Virus record (IMG/VR): IMGVR_UViG_3300029286_000055
Location: 1-51,775 of that record
From: a virus
Direction: 5' to 3' (one strand)
DNA: 51,775 nt
A program made the translations under genes and the position numbers. Shown here piece after piece: positions 42,029-49,574 of this stretch (position 1 is its first letter; the number at the start of each line of letters is the position of its first letter). Under the pieces are notes generated by a model. That model had not been told where the DNA came from and made no database searches. It saw only the letters and a program-made list of their open reading frames with translations.

Positions 42029-42241
42029 ATGGAATCCCAGGGTCATTTTAAAATGCTTTGTCTTTGCATCTCAGCCTTGATAATTATTTCAGGTGGTTAT
42101 ATTATCAATCTTAGAAAATCACCTACAAAAAATAGCAAGGGATTGAGGGGAAGCCTTTTACAGGAAAGTCCTAAAGGGGTCAATAAACCCCTCTACCTAA
42201 ATCCAATAAAAATTATTGCATCTCTTCGAAAGCTAAAGTAA
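42029..42241 (+). CDS. Small membrane-anchored protein
   Basis: This 70-residue protein begins MESQGHFKMLCLCISALIII followed by SGGYII, one membrane segment, and has a basic tail (NLRKSPTKNSKGLRGSLL). It is the last rightward gene. It converges on the lysis genes and is followed by a GC-rich hairpin. Function is unknown. Confidence 0.5.
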   Translation: MESQGHFKMLCLCISALIIISGGYIINLRKSPTKNSKGLRGSLLQESPKGVNKPLYLNPIKIIASLRKLK

Positions 42242-42281
42242 TATTTTGCTTACCGCAAGATTTTGGTGAGAGAATGATAAA

Positions 42282-42317
42282 CCCAGGGGGGCTTGGGACT
42301 AAGCCGAGAACCCTGGG
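42282..42317. terminator. GC-rich hairpin between convergent genes
   Basis: CCCAGGG (42282-42288) pairs with CCCTGGG (42311-42317), and inside it GGCTT (42290-42294) pairs with AAGCC (42301-42305) around a six-base loop. It lies between the end of the rightward early genes and the end of the leftward lysis genes, so it may block convergent transcription on both strands. There is no T-tract on either strand. Confidence 0.5.
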
Positions 42318-42331
42318 CAGTTGGCTGGCCG

Positions 42332-42685
42332 TTATTGATTGTTGTGACCTACCATATAGCCTAACATACTTCCGACCATAAGAGAAAAAATCACGCCCCC
42401 AATGATAATCGAGGGCTCTTGATAAAAGGAAGTTTCCTCTTTCTTTTCAAAGTTTTCCTCTGCGAACTCTTTATAAAGCTCTAATTCAACTTGGCAATCT
42501 TCCCCATCCCTTATCTCTTCGCTCATCACTGATAGCTCTTCATCCGAGAAGCAATGAAGATCATCAAGGATAACGTCGTATCTTTTTCCTGAAAAGTAAT
42601 CTTCGAGGGGTTTAGGGCTTTGGGCCTCTAAGTTTTTTGGTAAGAAGGCGGCCAATAACAGTAAGGTGAGAATCCTTTTTTTCAT
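42332..42685 (-). CDS. Exported membrane protein of the lysis cluster, spanin-like partner
   Basis: This 117-residue protein has a signal peptide (MKKRILTLLLLAAFLPKNLE), an acidic middle with two cysteines (DDLHCFSDEELSV, GEDCQVELELYKE) and a C-terminal membrane segment (SIIIGGVIFSLMVGSMLGYM). It overlaps the preceding gene by 74 bases in another frame, like Rz/Rz1 pairs, but there is no lipobox, so it is not a canonical outer spanin. It is the last gene of the late operon. Confidence 0.6.
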   Translation of the reverse strand: MKKRILTLLLLAAFLPKNLEAQSPKPLEDYFSGKRYDVILDDLHCFSDEELSVMSEEIRDGEDCQVELELYKEFAEENFEKKEETSFYQEPSIIIGGVIFSLMVGSMLGYMVGHNNQ

Positions 42686-42887
42686 TTAGAGCCCTTTCTA
42701 AAGTCTTATTTTGTATTTTCGAAAGCTCTAATTTGCCTTTTAGTGCGTTGTTTTTGTTTCTTAGATAGTTTCCCCACGCCACTAGAAAGGCTGGCAGTAG
42801 CATCTCTAAGACGCTTAGAAACTTAATAGCGGCCTGAAGTACCGTAAGGCTACCTTTGGCCGCTTCTTTGATTGGTTCGTCGCTCAT
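42612..42887 (-). CDS. Membrane-anchored coiled-coil protein, inner-spanin-like
   Basis: Starting at 42887 in a TAATG overlap with the holin-like gene, this 91-residue protein has one membrane segment (FLSVLEMLLPAFLVAWGNYL) followed by a basic coiled coil (GKLELSKIQNKTLERALNEK). This layout suits an inner-membrane spanin. The overlap with the exported protein downstream supports the pairing. The assignment is by topology and context. Confidence 0.55.
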   Translation of the reverse strand: MSDEPIKEAAKGSLTVLQAAIKFLSVLEMLLPAFLVAWGNYLRNKNNALKGKLELSKIQNKTLERALNEKKDSHLTVIGRLLTKKLRGPKP

Positions 42888-43264
42888 TAAACCCCTGGTT
42901 TCATCCACGTTGGAACCGAGAAGCCAAAATATCCGAAAGCTTTAGCCACGGTTGCAAGAATGGCGTACATGACTTTGGCAAAGCCCCCCATGTTTTCCTT
43001 TTTGAATATCTTAGCAAGCCAGTATAGCACGTCGCTTAGTCCTCGAAGAATGAAGCTAATACCAATAAAAAGGCCAACAATGGCCCCAACCAAGGTTTTG
43101 TAATCCGTAGGAATGGGCAGGGCCCCGATTGCCCCAGAGATATCGCTGGGAAGCGTGGGGGCTACTTCCTGCGATAAAACGATATCCGAGCAAATAACGG
43201 TAAGACCCGCGACAACCATAAGCACGAACATGATCGACCAATTTTCTCTAAAAAACTTTGTCAT
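42887..43264 (-). CDS. Holin-like membrane protein
   Basis: This 125-residue protein has three hydrophobic segments: WSIMFVLMVVAGLTVICSDI near the N terminus, LVGAIVGLFIGISFILRGLS in the middle and a weaker one near VMYAILATVAKAFGYFGF. It lies immediately after the endolysin gene. Size, topology and position fit a holin that lets the endolysin reach the cell wall. No family motif proves it. Confidence 0.65.
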   Translation of the reverse strand: MTKFFRENWSIMFVLMVVAGLTVICSDIVLSQEVAPTLPSDISGAIGALPIPTDYKTLVGAIVGLFIGISFILRGLSDVLYWLAKIFKKENMGGFAKVMYAILATVAKAFGYFGFSVPTWMKPGV

Positions 43265-43279
43265 AAATCCATCCTTTCG

Positions 43280-43762
43280 TTAATGAGGTACTGTACTAAG
43301 TATTCTACGGTAATCGAATGTTATGGGCAAATTCTTTGGAATCTCGTATCCACAAAATAACCCATAGTAATCACTAGCTTTTGTCCCTAAAGCGTCCTCG
43401 CCATCAACCCCCCGCTGGAATTTCGCGAAGCCCCCAGGCCCTAAAAGGTGCATGACTGCGATCGCCCCACTCACCTTTTCAGTGTCGAGAAGTGGGTAAT
43501 GGGCCTCTACAATTTTCATGAGCCTTCCCACATGGCAATCAAAAAGAACATCTTGAAGAGTTGGGTGGGTGAGAAAAACGCTTTCCGTTATTCCTGGGAA
43601 CCAATAAAACTTGGGCCCATCTTTTCTCATGAGGCCAAAATCACAAAGCCTTGCTTTACCAAACTGCCACATTCCAAGATATCCGAACTTATTAACGCAT
43701 GTGTAACAGCTTCCGCTTTCTCTTTTTCCGAGGTCCTTTTTAAAATCATCGTATGATTTCAT
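43280..43762 (-). CDS. Endolysin, lytic-transglycosylase or lysozyme-like
   Basis: The preferred start at 43762 (MKSYDDFKKDLGKRESGSCY) gives 160 residues and a 17-base overlap; an ATG at 43816 would overlap the neighbour by 71 bases. GKRESGS supplies the likely catalytic glutamate, followed by NKFGYLGMWQFGKARLCDFG as in the SLT/lysozyme core, and the C-terminal half has VMHLLGPGGFAKFQRG then GTKASDYYGLF, the typical ending of phage transglycosylase-like endolysins. It should cleave peptidoglycan at lysis. No signal peptide is present, so a holin is needed. Confidence 0.82.
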   Translation of the reverse strand: MKSYDDFKKDLGKRESGSCYTCVNKFGYLGMWQFGKARLCDFGLMRKDGPKFYWFPGITESVFLTHPTLQDVLFDCHVGRLMKIVEAHYPLLDTEKVSGAIAVMHLLGPGGFAKFQRGVDGEDALGTKASDYYGLFCGYEIPKNLPITFDYRRILSTVPH

Positions 43763-44057
43763 TTGTCTGGGGCTCCCGTAAGCCTTGCTTTCCTTCCATG
43801 ATTCGGAAGGCTGCATCGGCCTTAGAGTTTGCTTTGGTGATATCTTCTCTTAATAATTTATCTCGTTCGTCGATTCTTTTTAACTCTAGTGAGAAAGATT
43901 TCTGTAAGACAGCAATATCAATGATACATTTATTTAGCTTGGCTGCCTTAAAGCGAAGTCCTTTGAAAGCATGGGAAAGGATTACCCCCGCAATTGTTCC
44001 GATTATGGCAAATAAACCATTGATTATTGAGGGGGGAAGGGTTGCGAAGTCGAACAT
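43746..44057 (-). CDS. Membrane-anchored coiled-coil protein of the lysis cluster
   Basis: The start at 44057 has GAGG five bases upstream (a GTG at 44063 is the alternative). The 103-residue protein has one membrane segment (IINGLFAIIGTIAGVILSHA) and a long charged helix (FSLELKRIDERDKLLREDIT). This resembles holin-associated or inner-spanin proteins. It precedes and overlaps the endolysin. Confidence 0.6.
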   Translation of the reverse strand: MFDFATLPPSIINGLFAIIGTIAGVILSHAFKGLRFKAAKLNKCIIDIAVLQKSFSLELKRIDERDKLLREDITKANSKADAAFRIMEGKQGLREPQTNEIIR

Positions 44058-44105
44058 AAACACCTCATTTTTGGATCCAAATGTCTACTAAATTAGGGTG
44101 TATAT

Positions 44106-44145
44106 TTTAGGGTAAGCCTATAGTGTAGCCCTCACTTACCCTAAA
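44106..44145 (-). terminator. Hairpin after the lipoprotein gene
   Basis: TTTAGGGTAAG at 44106-44116 pairs perfectly with CTTACCCTAAA at 44135-44145 around an 18-base loop. It lies just downstream of the lipoprotein stop at 44152. No T-tract follows on the minus strand, so it may be a partial terminator or a stability element between the lipoprotein and lysis genes. Confidence 0.6.
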
Positions 44146-44151
44146 TAAAGG

Positions 44152-45036
44152 TTACTCTCCGTAGTCTTCCAAAAGTCTGTCAATAACGAAAAGACGTTCT
44201 GCCACTTCCCAGGCTTCCCCTCTTTCATCTGCGGGCTGATAATCCGAAGCTGGGGCCTGATGAGTCAAAAGAAGTTCGATAGTATTGGTTTGATCCCCCG
44301 TGTACTTTCCAAGTACGTATTGATAAAGAATGGTATCAGGAACCCTAGCAACATGTTCCTTTAGCCTTTCAAGCATTTCATCTCGGATAGCAAGGGAAAA
44401 TTTTCCTTCTTCCACAATTCCCCTCAAAAGAATCTGCATAACTTGAAGGTGGGCTTCATAATCATCGAGACCACTTGGGTAAGCATCCGGCCAATAACGA
44501 TGCCCTGTATCTTGGCCCCCAAGATAGTAAACAATGTTTGCCAGTAACCCCACGACGTTCGGGGTGTAAACCGTTCGAAGCTCGTCATAAGGGGAACCTG
44601 TAACCCAATTATGTTCAAGGGCGTAATCAAAATGACTCTTGCAAGTGTCTAAGTCTTTTTTGAAAACGCAGTAGGGGAACATCCCAGCAACCGCCATGTC
44701 TCTTGACCATTCCGTTTTTGACCCTTGGGCCCCCGTTTCCAGGGTCCAACACCAAGGGGGTGGGTGTCGTCCAAATTTTCCCTTCTCAGGATACTCAGCC
44801 GCGTGAATGTCGAACTTTTCGAATCCTCGAACCGCCCCTACTTTCGCGCTTGGTATCATCCCATCGCAATCATTTGGGGCTATCCATCCATAGGGGTTGT
44901 CTGAAAGCTCCAAAGCCTTCCCTAGCAATGAAGCCTTCTCAGCCCTAAGAGCTGCCATTTTATCGGTAGGCTCTGGGGCCTTTTCCTCATTTTTTCCACA
45001 AGATATCAACAGGGCTAAAAGCAAAAGATACTTCAT
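44152..45036 (-). CDS. Phage lipoprotein of unknown function
   Basis: The start at 45036, with GGGGGT upstream, gives MKYLLLLALLISCGKNEEKA: a lipoprotein signal with lipobox LLIS-C. The 294-residue protein has a mature helical domain with TEWSRDMAVAGMFPYCVFKK, RTVYTPNVVGLLANIVYYLG and LLTHQAPASDYQPADERGEA. The helical-pair pattern resembles alpha/alpha barrels seen in glycosidases or lyases, but no catalytic motif is certain. It lies beside the lysis genes. Outer-membrane anchoring suggests a role in lysis, exclusion or surface modification. Confidence 0.68.
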   Translation of the reverse strand: MKYLLLLALLISCGKNEEKAPEPTDKMAALRAEKASLLGKALELSDNPYGWIAPNDCDGMIPSAKVGAVRGFEKFDIHAAEYPEKGKFGRHPPPWCWTLETGAQGSKTEWSRDMAVAGMFPYCVFKKDLDTCKSHFDYALEHNWVTGSPYDELRTVYTPNVVGLLANIVYYLGGQDTGHRYWPDAYPSGLDDYEAHLQVMQILLRGIVEEGKFSLAIRDEMLERLKEHVARVPDTILYQYVLGKYTGDQTNTIELLLTHQAPASDYQPADERGEAWEVAERLFVIDRLLEDYGE

Positions 45037-45105
45037 AAATACCCCCACATAAAAGCATGGGGGTAAGTGAAACCCCCCACGACAAAAAGGAAAATTATTG
45101 AACAA

Positions 45106-45690
45106 CTAATATTGTATCAAAGAAGTGAATTTTTTACTTGCTTTTATGAAATCATCCCCAATTATCGTGGGCTCTCCAAGGCGTTCTCGAAGCTGCCAGG
45201 GGCAGTTTTTCATAGTATTTATATAGGCGTAAGAAACAAGTTCGAAGCAATAGAACTCATTATTCGAAGACGAAAACGAAAAATCATACTTTTTACCTAG
45301 CTGACCTACGGCCCAATCAGCCGCGTTTCTTCTATCTTGTTCAAAACAAAAAATTGGTCTAAGCAAAATAAGCTCGTCTTTTGTCATAACAAAATCATAA
45401 ATATCCGTTCTTCTTACCCCATCTAAAGCGGCCTCGATGACCCCCAAATCTTTGCTTATAAATAAGGCCCCGTGGGTCCATTTTCCTGGGATGAAAAGAT
45501 TAGATAGCTCGCCTCTTGTTCTGGTTAAAAAGATATCCCCAGGTTGTGCCCAGGTTAAAAGACTTCTAGCATGATTAGCATGTAAAAGTTTTCTTGAGTA
45601 TGGGGAATGAATTTTTGATATCAAAAGAGAAAGGGGCCTTGATACTTTTAAAAGAAGCCCTCTAAGTTTCTGTTGTAGCTGTAAGCTCAT
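45106..45690 (-). CDS. YiiX/C92-like permuted papain hydrolase
   Basis: This 194-residue protein has the circularly permuted papain-like pattern: PGDIFLTRTRGELSNLFIPG, then KWTHGALFI with the catalytic histidine, and FYCFELVSYAYINTMK with the cysteine. The N-terminal 40 residues are basic and partly hydrophobic. Members of the YiiX/YebB group cleave amide or peptidoglycan-like bonds. Position next to the lipoprotein and lysis genes suggests an envelope-targeted amidase. Substrate is unknown. Confidence 0.72.
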   Translation of the reverse strand: MSLQLQQKLRGLLLKVSRPLSLLISKIHSPYSRKLLHANHARSLLTWAQPGDIFLTRTRGELSNLFIPGKWTHGALFISKDLGVIEAALDGVRRTDIYDFVMTKDELILLRPIFCFEQDRRNAADWAVGQLGKKYDFSFSSSNNEFYCFELVSYAYINTMKNCPWQLRERLGEPTIIGDDFIKASKKFTSLIQY

Positions 45691-45814
45691 CTATTAATTT
45701 TTTAACCCCTACTTCCGTTGTGACTTCTAGTTTTGTTTTGAACCCGCTTGGGTATCTTAACCACCAATGATCTTTTTTATCTTGCCAGTATCTAAAACCT
45801 TTATACTCAGTCAT
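45662..45814 (-). CDS. Small 50-residue protein
   Basis: This frame begins MTEYKGFRYWQDKKDHWWLR and ends LIDELTATTET. AGAGGG lies just ahead of its ATG within the end of the preceding gene, and it overlaps the next gene start by 29 bases. It looks like a small beta-hairpin protein rich in aromatic residues. The good ribosome site and tight fit support it. Function is unknown. Confidence 0.6.
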   Translation of the reverse strand: MTEYKGFRYWQDKKDHWWLRYPSGFKTKLEVTTEVGVKKLIDELTATTET

Positions 45815-45823
45815 GAGAACCCT

Positions 45824-46633
45824 CTAAGCTTTATAATGTTCGAAAAGAATCATCAAGGCTATTTTAGCCCCAACAGTATGGACAATTGCAAGCCTTACTT
45901 TATTTGTATTGTAAACGGGATCGTAGTTCATTCGTTTAGAGCACCGCCCGTCAATCTTAACGCAACACCTTTCGGCTGCGAAAGAAAGATCAATCCCCCC
46001 TTGAATGAATGGAACCGAACCACCATACGCCTCTGGGATATCGGGAGCAATGATACACCAAGCATAAGCCTTTTCACCAACACCTAAAACGCTTTTGACG
46101 TTGAACATCGCAGAGATTAACTCTGCGTCATAATGAGGCTGCCAATCAATAATTGTTTTTGAACAATTTGCTGTAAGTCTTACCTGAAAATCTTCGGGAG
46201 TTTCTTGCTCACCTTTTATAAGCTCTTCATTACTTTCGTTATAGAATCTTTGTACTGCGTCCCCAATATCTGTAAGAGTTGATATCTCGGCCCCGCTACA
46301 TTTTTTATTGAAAAGACTTTTATATGTGCTTGTCGAAAAACTAACTGCTCTTGGTTCGAAGTGCCAGCCAAGCGTATTATACTTTGGTCTGTAAAGTATT
46401 GACCCCTCGTAGTCTGTCGGTGATATTTTTTTGTTGCAGTCATCTTTGAAATTCTCCTCAAAGTCTTCCTGCTCGCTTGACCTTGGATCTTCTTTTTTCA
46501 TTCTCGAAATCACATGAAAAGAACTATCAAATGCAGCAAGCTCGTATCCTTCATCTGTTTCAAAAAAATGAAGAGGCACTTGCCTTGTCGAAATAAAACT
46601 TTTAATCTCTGCCCATGAAATGTTGTAAATCAT
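45824..46633 (-). CDS. Late protein of unknown function
   Basis: This 269-residue protein begins MIYNISWAEIKSFISTRQVP and contains seven cysteines, among them SGAEIS-adjacent KKC, TANCSKT, YAWCIIAP, RCC and GRCSKR. It has no membrane segment. It follows the large 545-residue structural protein by two bases and precedes the hydrolase cluster. A virion or tail-attachment role is possible. No family is recognised. Confidence 0.6.
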   Translation of the reverse strand: MIYNISWAEIKSFISTRQVPLHFFETDEGYELAAFDSSFHVISRMKKEDPRSSEQEDFEENFKDDCNKKISPTDYEGSILYRPKYNTLGWHFEPRAVSFSTSTYKSLFNKKCSGAEISTLTDIGDAVQRFYNESNEELIKGEQETPEDFQVRLTANCSKTIIDWQPHYDAELISAMFNVKSVLGVGEKAYAWCIIAPDIPEAYGGSVPFIQGGIDLSFAAERCCVKIDGRCSKRMNYDPVYNTNKVRLAIVHTVGAKIALMILFEHYKA

Positions 46634-46635
46634 TT

Positions 46636-48273
46636 TTACCTCAAAACAAAATCAAGTGTTGCGTACCAATCTGATGAAGTTGAACCCTTTGGAGTAACAG
46701 CAATCTTAACAACATCACCCGCGAAACCAATTCTGATTGGGTTTGCTCCAAAATTTTCACACTCTCTTGAAGTGGATGAAACACCCCAATCCGCTGTTTT
46801 AAACATCCTAAAAATATTGTCGTCCAAAACCCCAGGGCTTGCAGGCGGGGTTGTTATCGTGTTCTTTCCCACTTTAACAGTCCCACCAATGTTCGATGTG
46901 CTTACTGAGTACCCAACTAGGAAAAGAGTTTTGTTTGCTGGTACTGTGTAGCTGCAAATTATTTGATCCGCGCCCGTTGTTGTGGCCGTTATTTTTCCAG
47001 TTAAATAGTGAACATCCTCTTGAACGATTTGATAAACAGGGGAAGCGGTGAAAGTGTTTTGAACTTCGACCTGATTTATATTAACCGTAGATATGTAGTC
47101 GCAAGTAATGTTTGTGCTGCTAGCCGCTGTCCCTGTGTTTTCGTTTCCTAAGAATAAAGTAAGTGCTGTGTAAGGCCCTGGCAAATGCCTTTTATGAATT
47201 GCTACCTGTACGCCGTTAACGTAGAAAGCCACTTGGTCAAGCTGTACGTCAATCCAATAATCTATGTATGAAGCTGTTGTCAGAGCGTTTGGAAGCGTGA
47301 TCGTAGTTTCTTCAAGATCGGTAGAATCAGCACTTGACCTAGTTCTACACTTAGCCTGTGTCGCTGTCGTTCCATCAAATTGAAAATGGGCGCATTGCGC
47401 GTGAAGATCGGGATCGGCAGAGTCAGCGTATCCATAGGTGATACTTTGGTTTGCAATTCTCTGTGAGATTTTTAGTCTTGAAAGAGCCCTCATTGGACCA
47501 TAGTCTATAAGTCGTTCAATTCTTACTTCGCTTCCGTTTGTCGTACCTGTCGCCAAAACTATTTCAGAACTCGCGACAGCTATAGAGGCCCCCGTCCCCG
47601 CCGTTGGCTTGAAGCTCGAAACACTTGCTGTACCAGAGCCATTGGCACCTTGATACGGTTCTGCGAGAATTACTCTTGTGGCTGAAATAACAGAGTACAC
47701 TTTCGCGTAAACTGAATCTGCGTGTGATGAAAGCTTTATGTATCCATCGGCGTTAACGCCATCGGCCATAAAGTCTGTCCCGCTTCCTTCAACTATGTAA
47801 GAACCATTTATAAAAGTGGCTGTACCAGTTGGCGCAAACGATAAAGAAGACCCACTAAAATCGTTTCTAAAAGAGCCCTCGTCTGTTAGAACAGCCGAAC
47901 GACTCATCAGGTTGCCATCTGAGTCGATCCTATTGTGGTCAAACTCTCCTGCTTCACTTTCTGTCATGATAACATCAGGACAAGGGTAAAAATTGTTAGC
48001 GTTCTGTGATAAAACAATCCCGTCAAACATTGCTGATTCACTTGCAATGGCCTCGTTCATAAGCCAGTCAAGTTGTTCATTGATAGTTCCAAAGTATATA
48101 TCGCCATTTCCTATAAGCGCATCGCCCGAACCAATGGCAGTTAATAGCGGGTCGCATCCTGCGTACATCTCGCGCTCGGCTGTTGTCTGAAGCTGATACT
48201 CTTCATTGTCTGTAAACTCTTTTATCCAAGTCTGAGAAGTACCAGAAACGTTTTTGACATATATTATTCTCAT
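46636..48273 (-). CDS. Large late structural protein, fibre-like
   Basis: This 545-residue protein begins MRIIYVKNVSGTSQTWIKEF and has many beta segments: TGTATFINGSYIVEGSGTDF, YIDYWIDVQLDQVAFYVNGV with YVNGVQVAIHKRHLPG (a LamG-like element), and a C-terminal barrel-like domain (CSYTVPANKTLFLVGYSVST). Such chains are typical of phage fibre or spike proteins. The stop of the signal-peptide gene upstream overlaps its start. The carbohydrate-binding role is inferred. Confidence 0.7.
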   Translation of the reverse strand: MRIIYVKNVSGTSQTWIKEFTDNEEYQLQTTAEREMYAGCDPLLTAIGSGDALIGNGDIYFGTINEQLDWLMNEAIASESAMFDGIVLSQNANNFYPCPDVIMTESEAGEFDHNRIDSDGNLMSRSAVLTDEGSFRNDFSGSSLSFAPTGTATFINGSYIVEGSGTDFMADGVNADGYIKLSSHADSVYAKVYSVISATRVILAEPYQGANGSGTASVSSFKPTAGTGASIAVASSEIVLATGTTNGSEVRIERLIDYGPMRALSRLKISQRIANQSITYGYADSADPDLHAQCAHFQFDGTTATQAKCRTRSSADSTDLEETTITLPNALTTASYIDYWIDVQLDQVAFYVNGVQVAIHKRHLPGPYTALTLFLGNENTGTAASSTNITCDYISTVNINQVEVQNTFTASPVYQIVQEDVHYLTGKITATTTGADQIICSYTVPANKTLFLVGYSVSTSNIGGTVKVGKNTITTPPASPGVLDDNIFRMFKTADWGVSSTSRECENFGANPIRIGFAGDVVKIAVTPKGSTSSDWYATLDFVLR

Positions 48274-48809
48274 TCAGGAACCCTCGATATCCAAAGTATT
48301 AGGTCCATATCACTAGCGTTCGTTCCGTCGTCTTGATATTGGGCATAAATCACTGAGCCTGGGTCAAACGTATAGGTAAGCCCCGAAACATATCCGTAAC
48401 CTGGGTTTGTTGAAGTGACTGTGAGCGTATAAAAAATAGTGCCTGTTTTGCTCACGCTTCTAAACTCAATATGAAACTGAGTGTTAACAGTGGCATTCGC
48501 CCAAGTGATTTCATTTATTTTTGTCTTAACTGGAAACACGGCAAGAGGGGTGTTTGGTAAAAGCTCGTTTGGCCCAAGCCACGAACCCCCCGAAACTGTC
48601 CCGTTATATGAGCCCCTGATCCCAGCGCGGGGGAAGCCCTCGGCGTTTTGTTTTGCCTCTATTATGGCAGAACAAACATCTGTAGCTGTGAAATTTGTAT
48701 CACTGAAGGGAATTGCCCCACATGCGGGCGAGAAATATGCTGGCCCAAAAGTAGAGCCAGCCGATAAGGAAGACCAACAAAGCAGAAGGCTAAAAAGTAA
48801 TTTTCTCAT
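48270..48809 (-). CDS. Exported late protein
   Basis: This 179-residue protein has a signal peptide (MRKLLFSLLLCWSSLSAGST) followed by a beta-rich mature part (TVNTQFHIEFRSVSKTGTIF, YTLTVTSTNPGYGYVSGLTY). It overlaps the stop of the 125-residue exported protein by one base and the next start by four. It belongs to the run of exported proteins in the fibre block. Function is unknown. Confidence 0.68.
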   Translation of the reverse strand: MRKLLFSLLLCWSSLSAGSTFGPAYFSPACGAIPFSDTNFTATDVCSAIIEAKQNAEGFPRAGIRGSYNGTVSGGSWLGPNELLPNTPLAVFPVKTKINEITWANATVNTQFHIEFRSVSKTGTIFYTLTVTSTNPGYGYVSGLTYTFDPGSVIYAQYQDDGTNASDMDLILWISRVPE

Positions 48810-49186
48810 TATCCTGCCTCTAACACAATAACATCATTCCCAGCCCCCGCAGCAATAGCATAGAGGGCCATATCCCCAATCGGTACAGTAGCCATTTGAC
48901 TTTTTAGTATTGGTATCCCCATCGTTGCACCCGAAGTAGTTACAGAAGCCCCGCCAATATAGACGGTTGCGTTACTATTATTGTAAATTATTACAAATTT
49001 TCGGTATGGATCGCGGGAAGCCCCGCCCTTTAGTTCTACCGCCGATGTACCGACGGTAACAACTGAATGCTGCAGCACTTTCTCGCTTACAGGGATTCTA
49101 TCGGCGTTTATTAAGCCGCCGAGAGCAAGCGAGGACAAGCACAAAAAATAGACACTTACAAGTAATCTAAGCATTTTCTTTTTCAT
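48809..49186 (-). CDS. Exported late protein with YIGGASVTTSG module
   Basis: This 125-residue protein has a signal peptide (MKKKMLRLLVSVYFLCLSSL) and a C-terminal module FVIIYNNSNATVYIGGASVT followed by TSGATMGIPI and MALYAIAAGAGNDVIVLEA. This module matches the ends of the 287-residue protein at 49575-50438 and more weakly the paralogue pair at 15300-16425. The module is common in small phage virion proteins; a signal peptide in front is unusual. Confidence 0.7.
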   Translation of the reverse strand: MKKKMLRLLVSVYFLCLSSLALGGLINADRIPVSEKVLQHSVVTVGTSAVELKGGASRDPYRKFVIIYNNSNATVYIGGASVTTSGATMGIPILKSQMATVPIGDMALYAIAAGAGNDVIVLEAG

Positions 49187-49508
49187 CCAAAAGTTTTAGG
49201 GCGTACTCTCTTCTTTCCTTTTCCCATTTTCCAATCTCTTCTAGTTTTGTAGCCATTCTTTTTTCGAACTCTGGAAGCCAAAACATAACCTGGCTAGCTG
49301 CCATGATCTCAGTGGCCCCATCAAGTTTGATTTCAACTCTGGTAAGAATTTTCTGAACCTCTTGCACCATTGCAAAGTCTTTTCTTGAAAATGCTAGTTC
49401 AAGTTTTGGGGTGATCTTTTTCACCTGGGGCTCGGATATTTCGAGAATTTTGGCGGAAGTATCTACTTTTACAGGTATATTTTCCGTACGCTTTTTTGCT
49501 TTTTTCAT
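49167..49508 (-). CDS. Helical late protein of unknown function
   Basis: This 113-residue protein has a basic N terminus (MKKAKKRTENIPVKVDTSAK) and a helical C-terminal half (LPEFEKRMATKLEEIGKWEK). It has no signal peptide, in contrast to its neighbour. It overlaps the next start by 20 bases and follows a terminator. A chaperone for fibre assembly is one possibility. Confidence 0.6.
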   Translation of the reverse strand: MKKAKKRTENIPVKVDTSAKILEISEPQVKKITPKLELAFSRKDFAMVQEVQKILTRVEIKLDGATEIMAASQVMFWLPEFEKRMATKLEEIGKWEKERREYALKLLDEKENA

Positions 49509-49521
49509 GGCGTAATCTCCT

Positions 49522-49553
49522 AAAAAGAATGGGGGCAGTTATACCCCCATTCT
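49522..49553 (-). terminator. Rho-independent terminator after the 287-residue gene
   Basis: AGAATGGGGG (49526-49535) pairs with CCCCCATTCT (49544-49553) around an eight-base loop. On the minus strand it is followed by five T residues at 49526-49522. It lies 22 bases after the stop at 49575, marking that gene as strongly expressed. Confidence 0.88.
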
Positions 49554-49574
49554 AACCTTTCTAGGAGATCATGG

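Noticed and set aside
42250-42340. Structured GC-rich stretch considered as a tRNA or small RNA gene
   Set aside because: There is no T-loop sequence, no cloverleaf and no CCA end; a simple two-part hairpin explains the base pairing.
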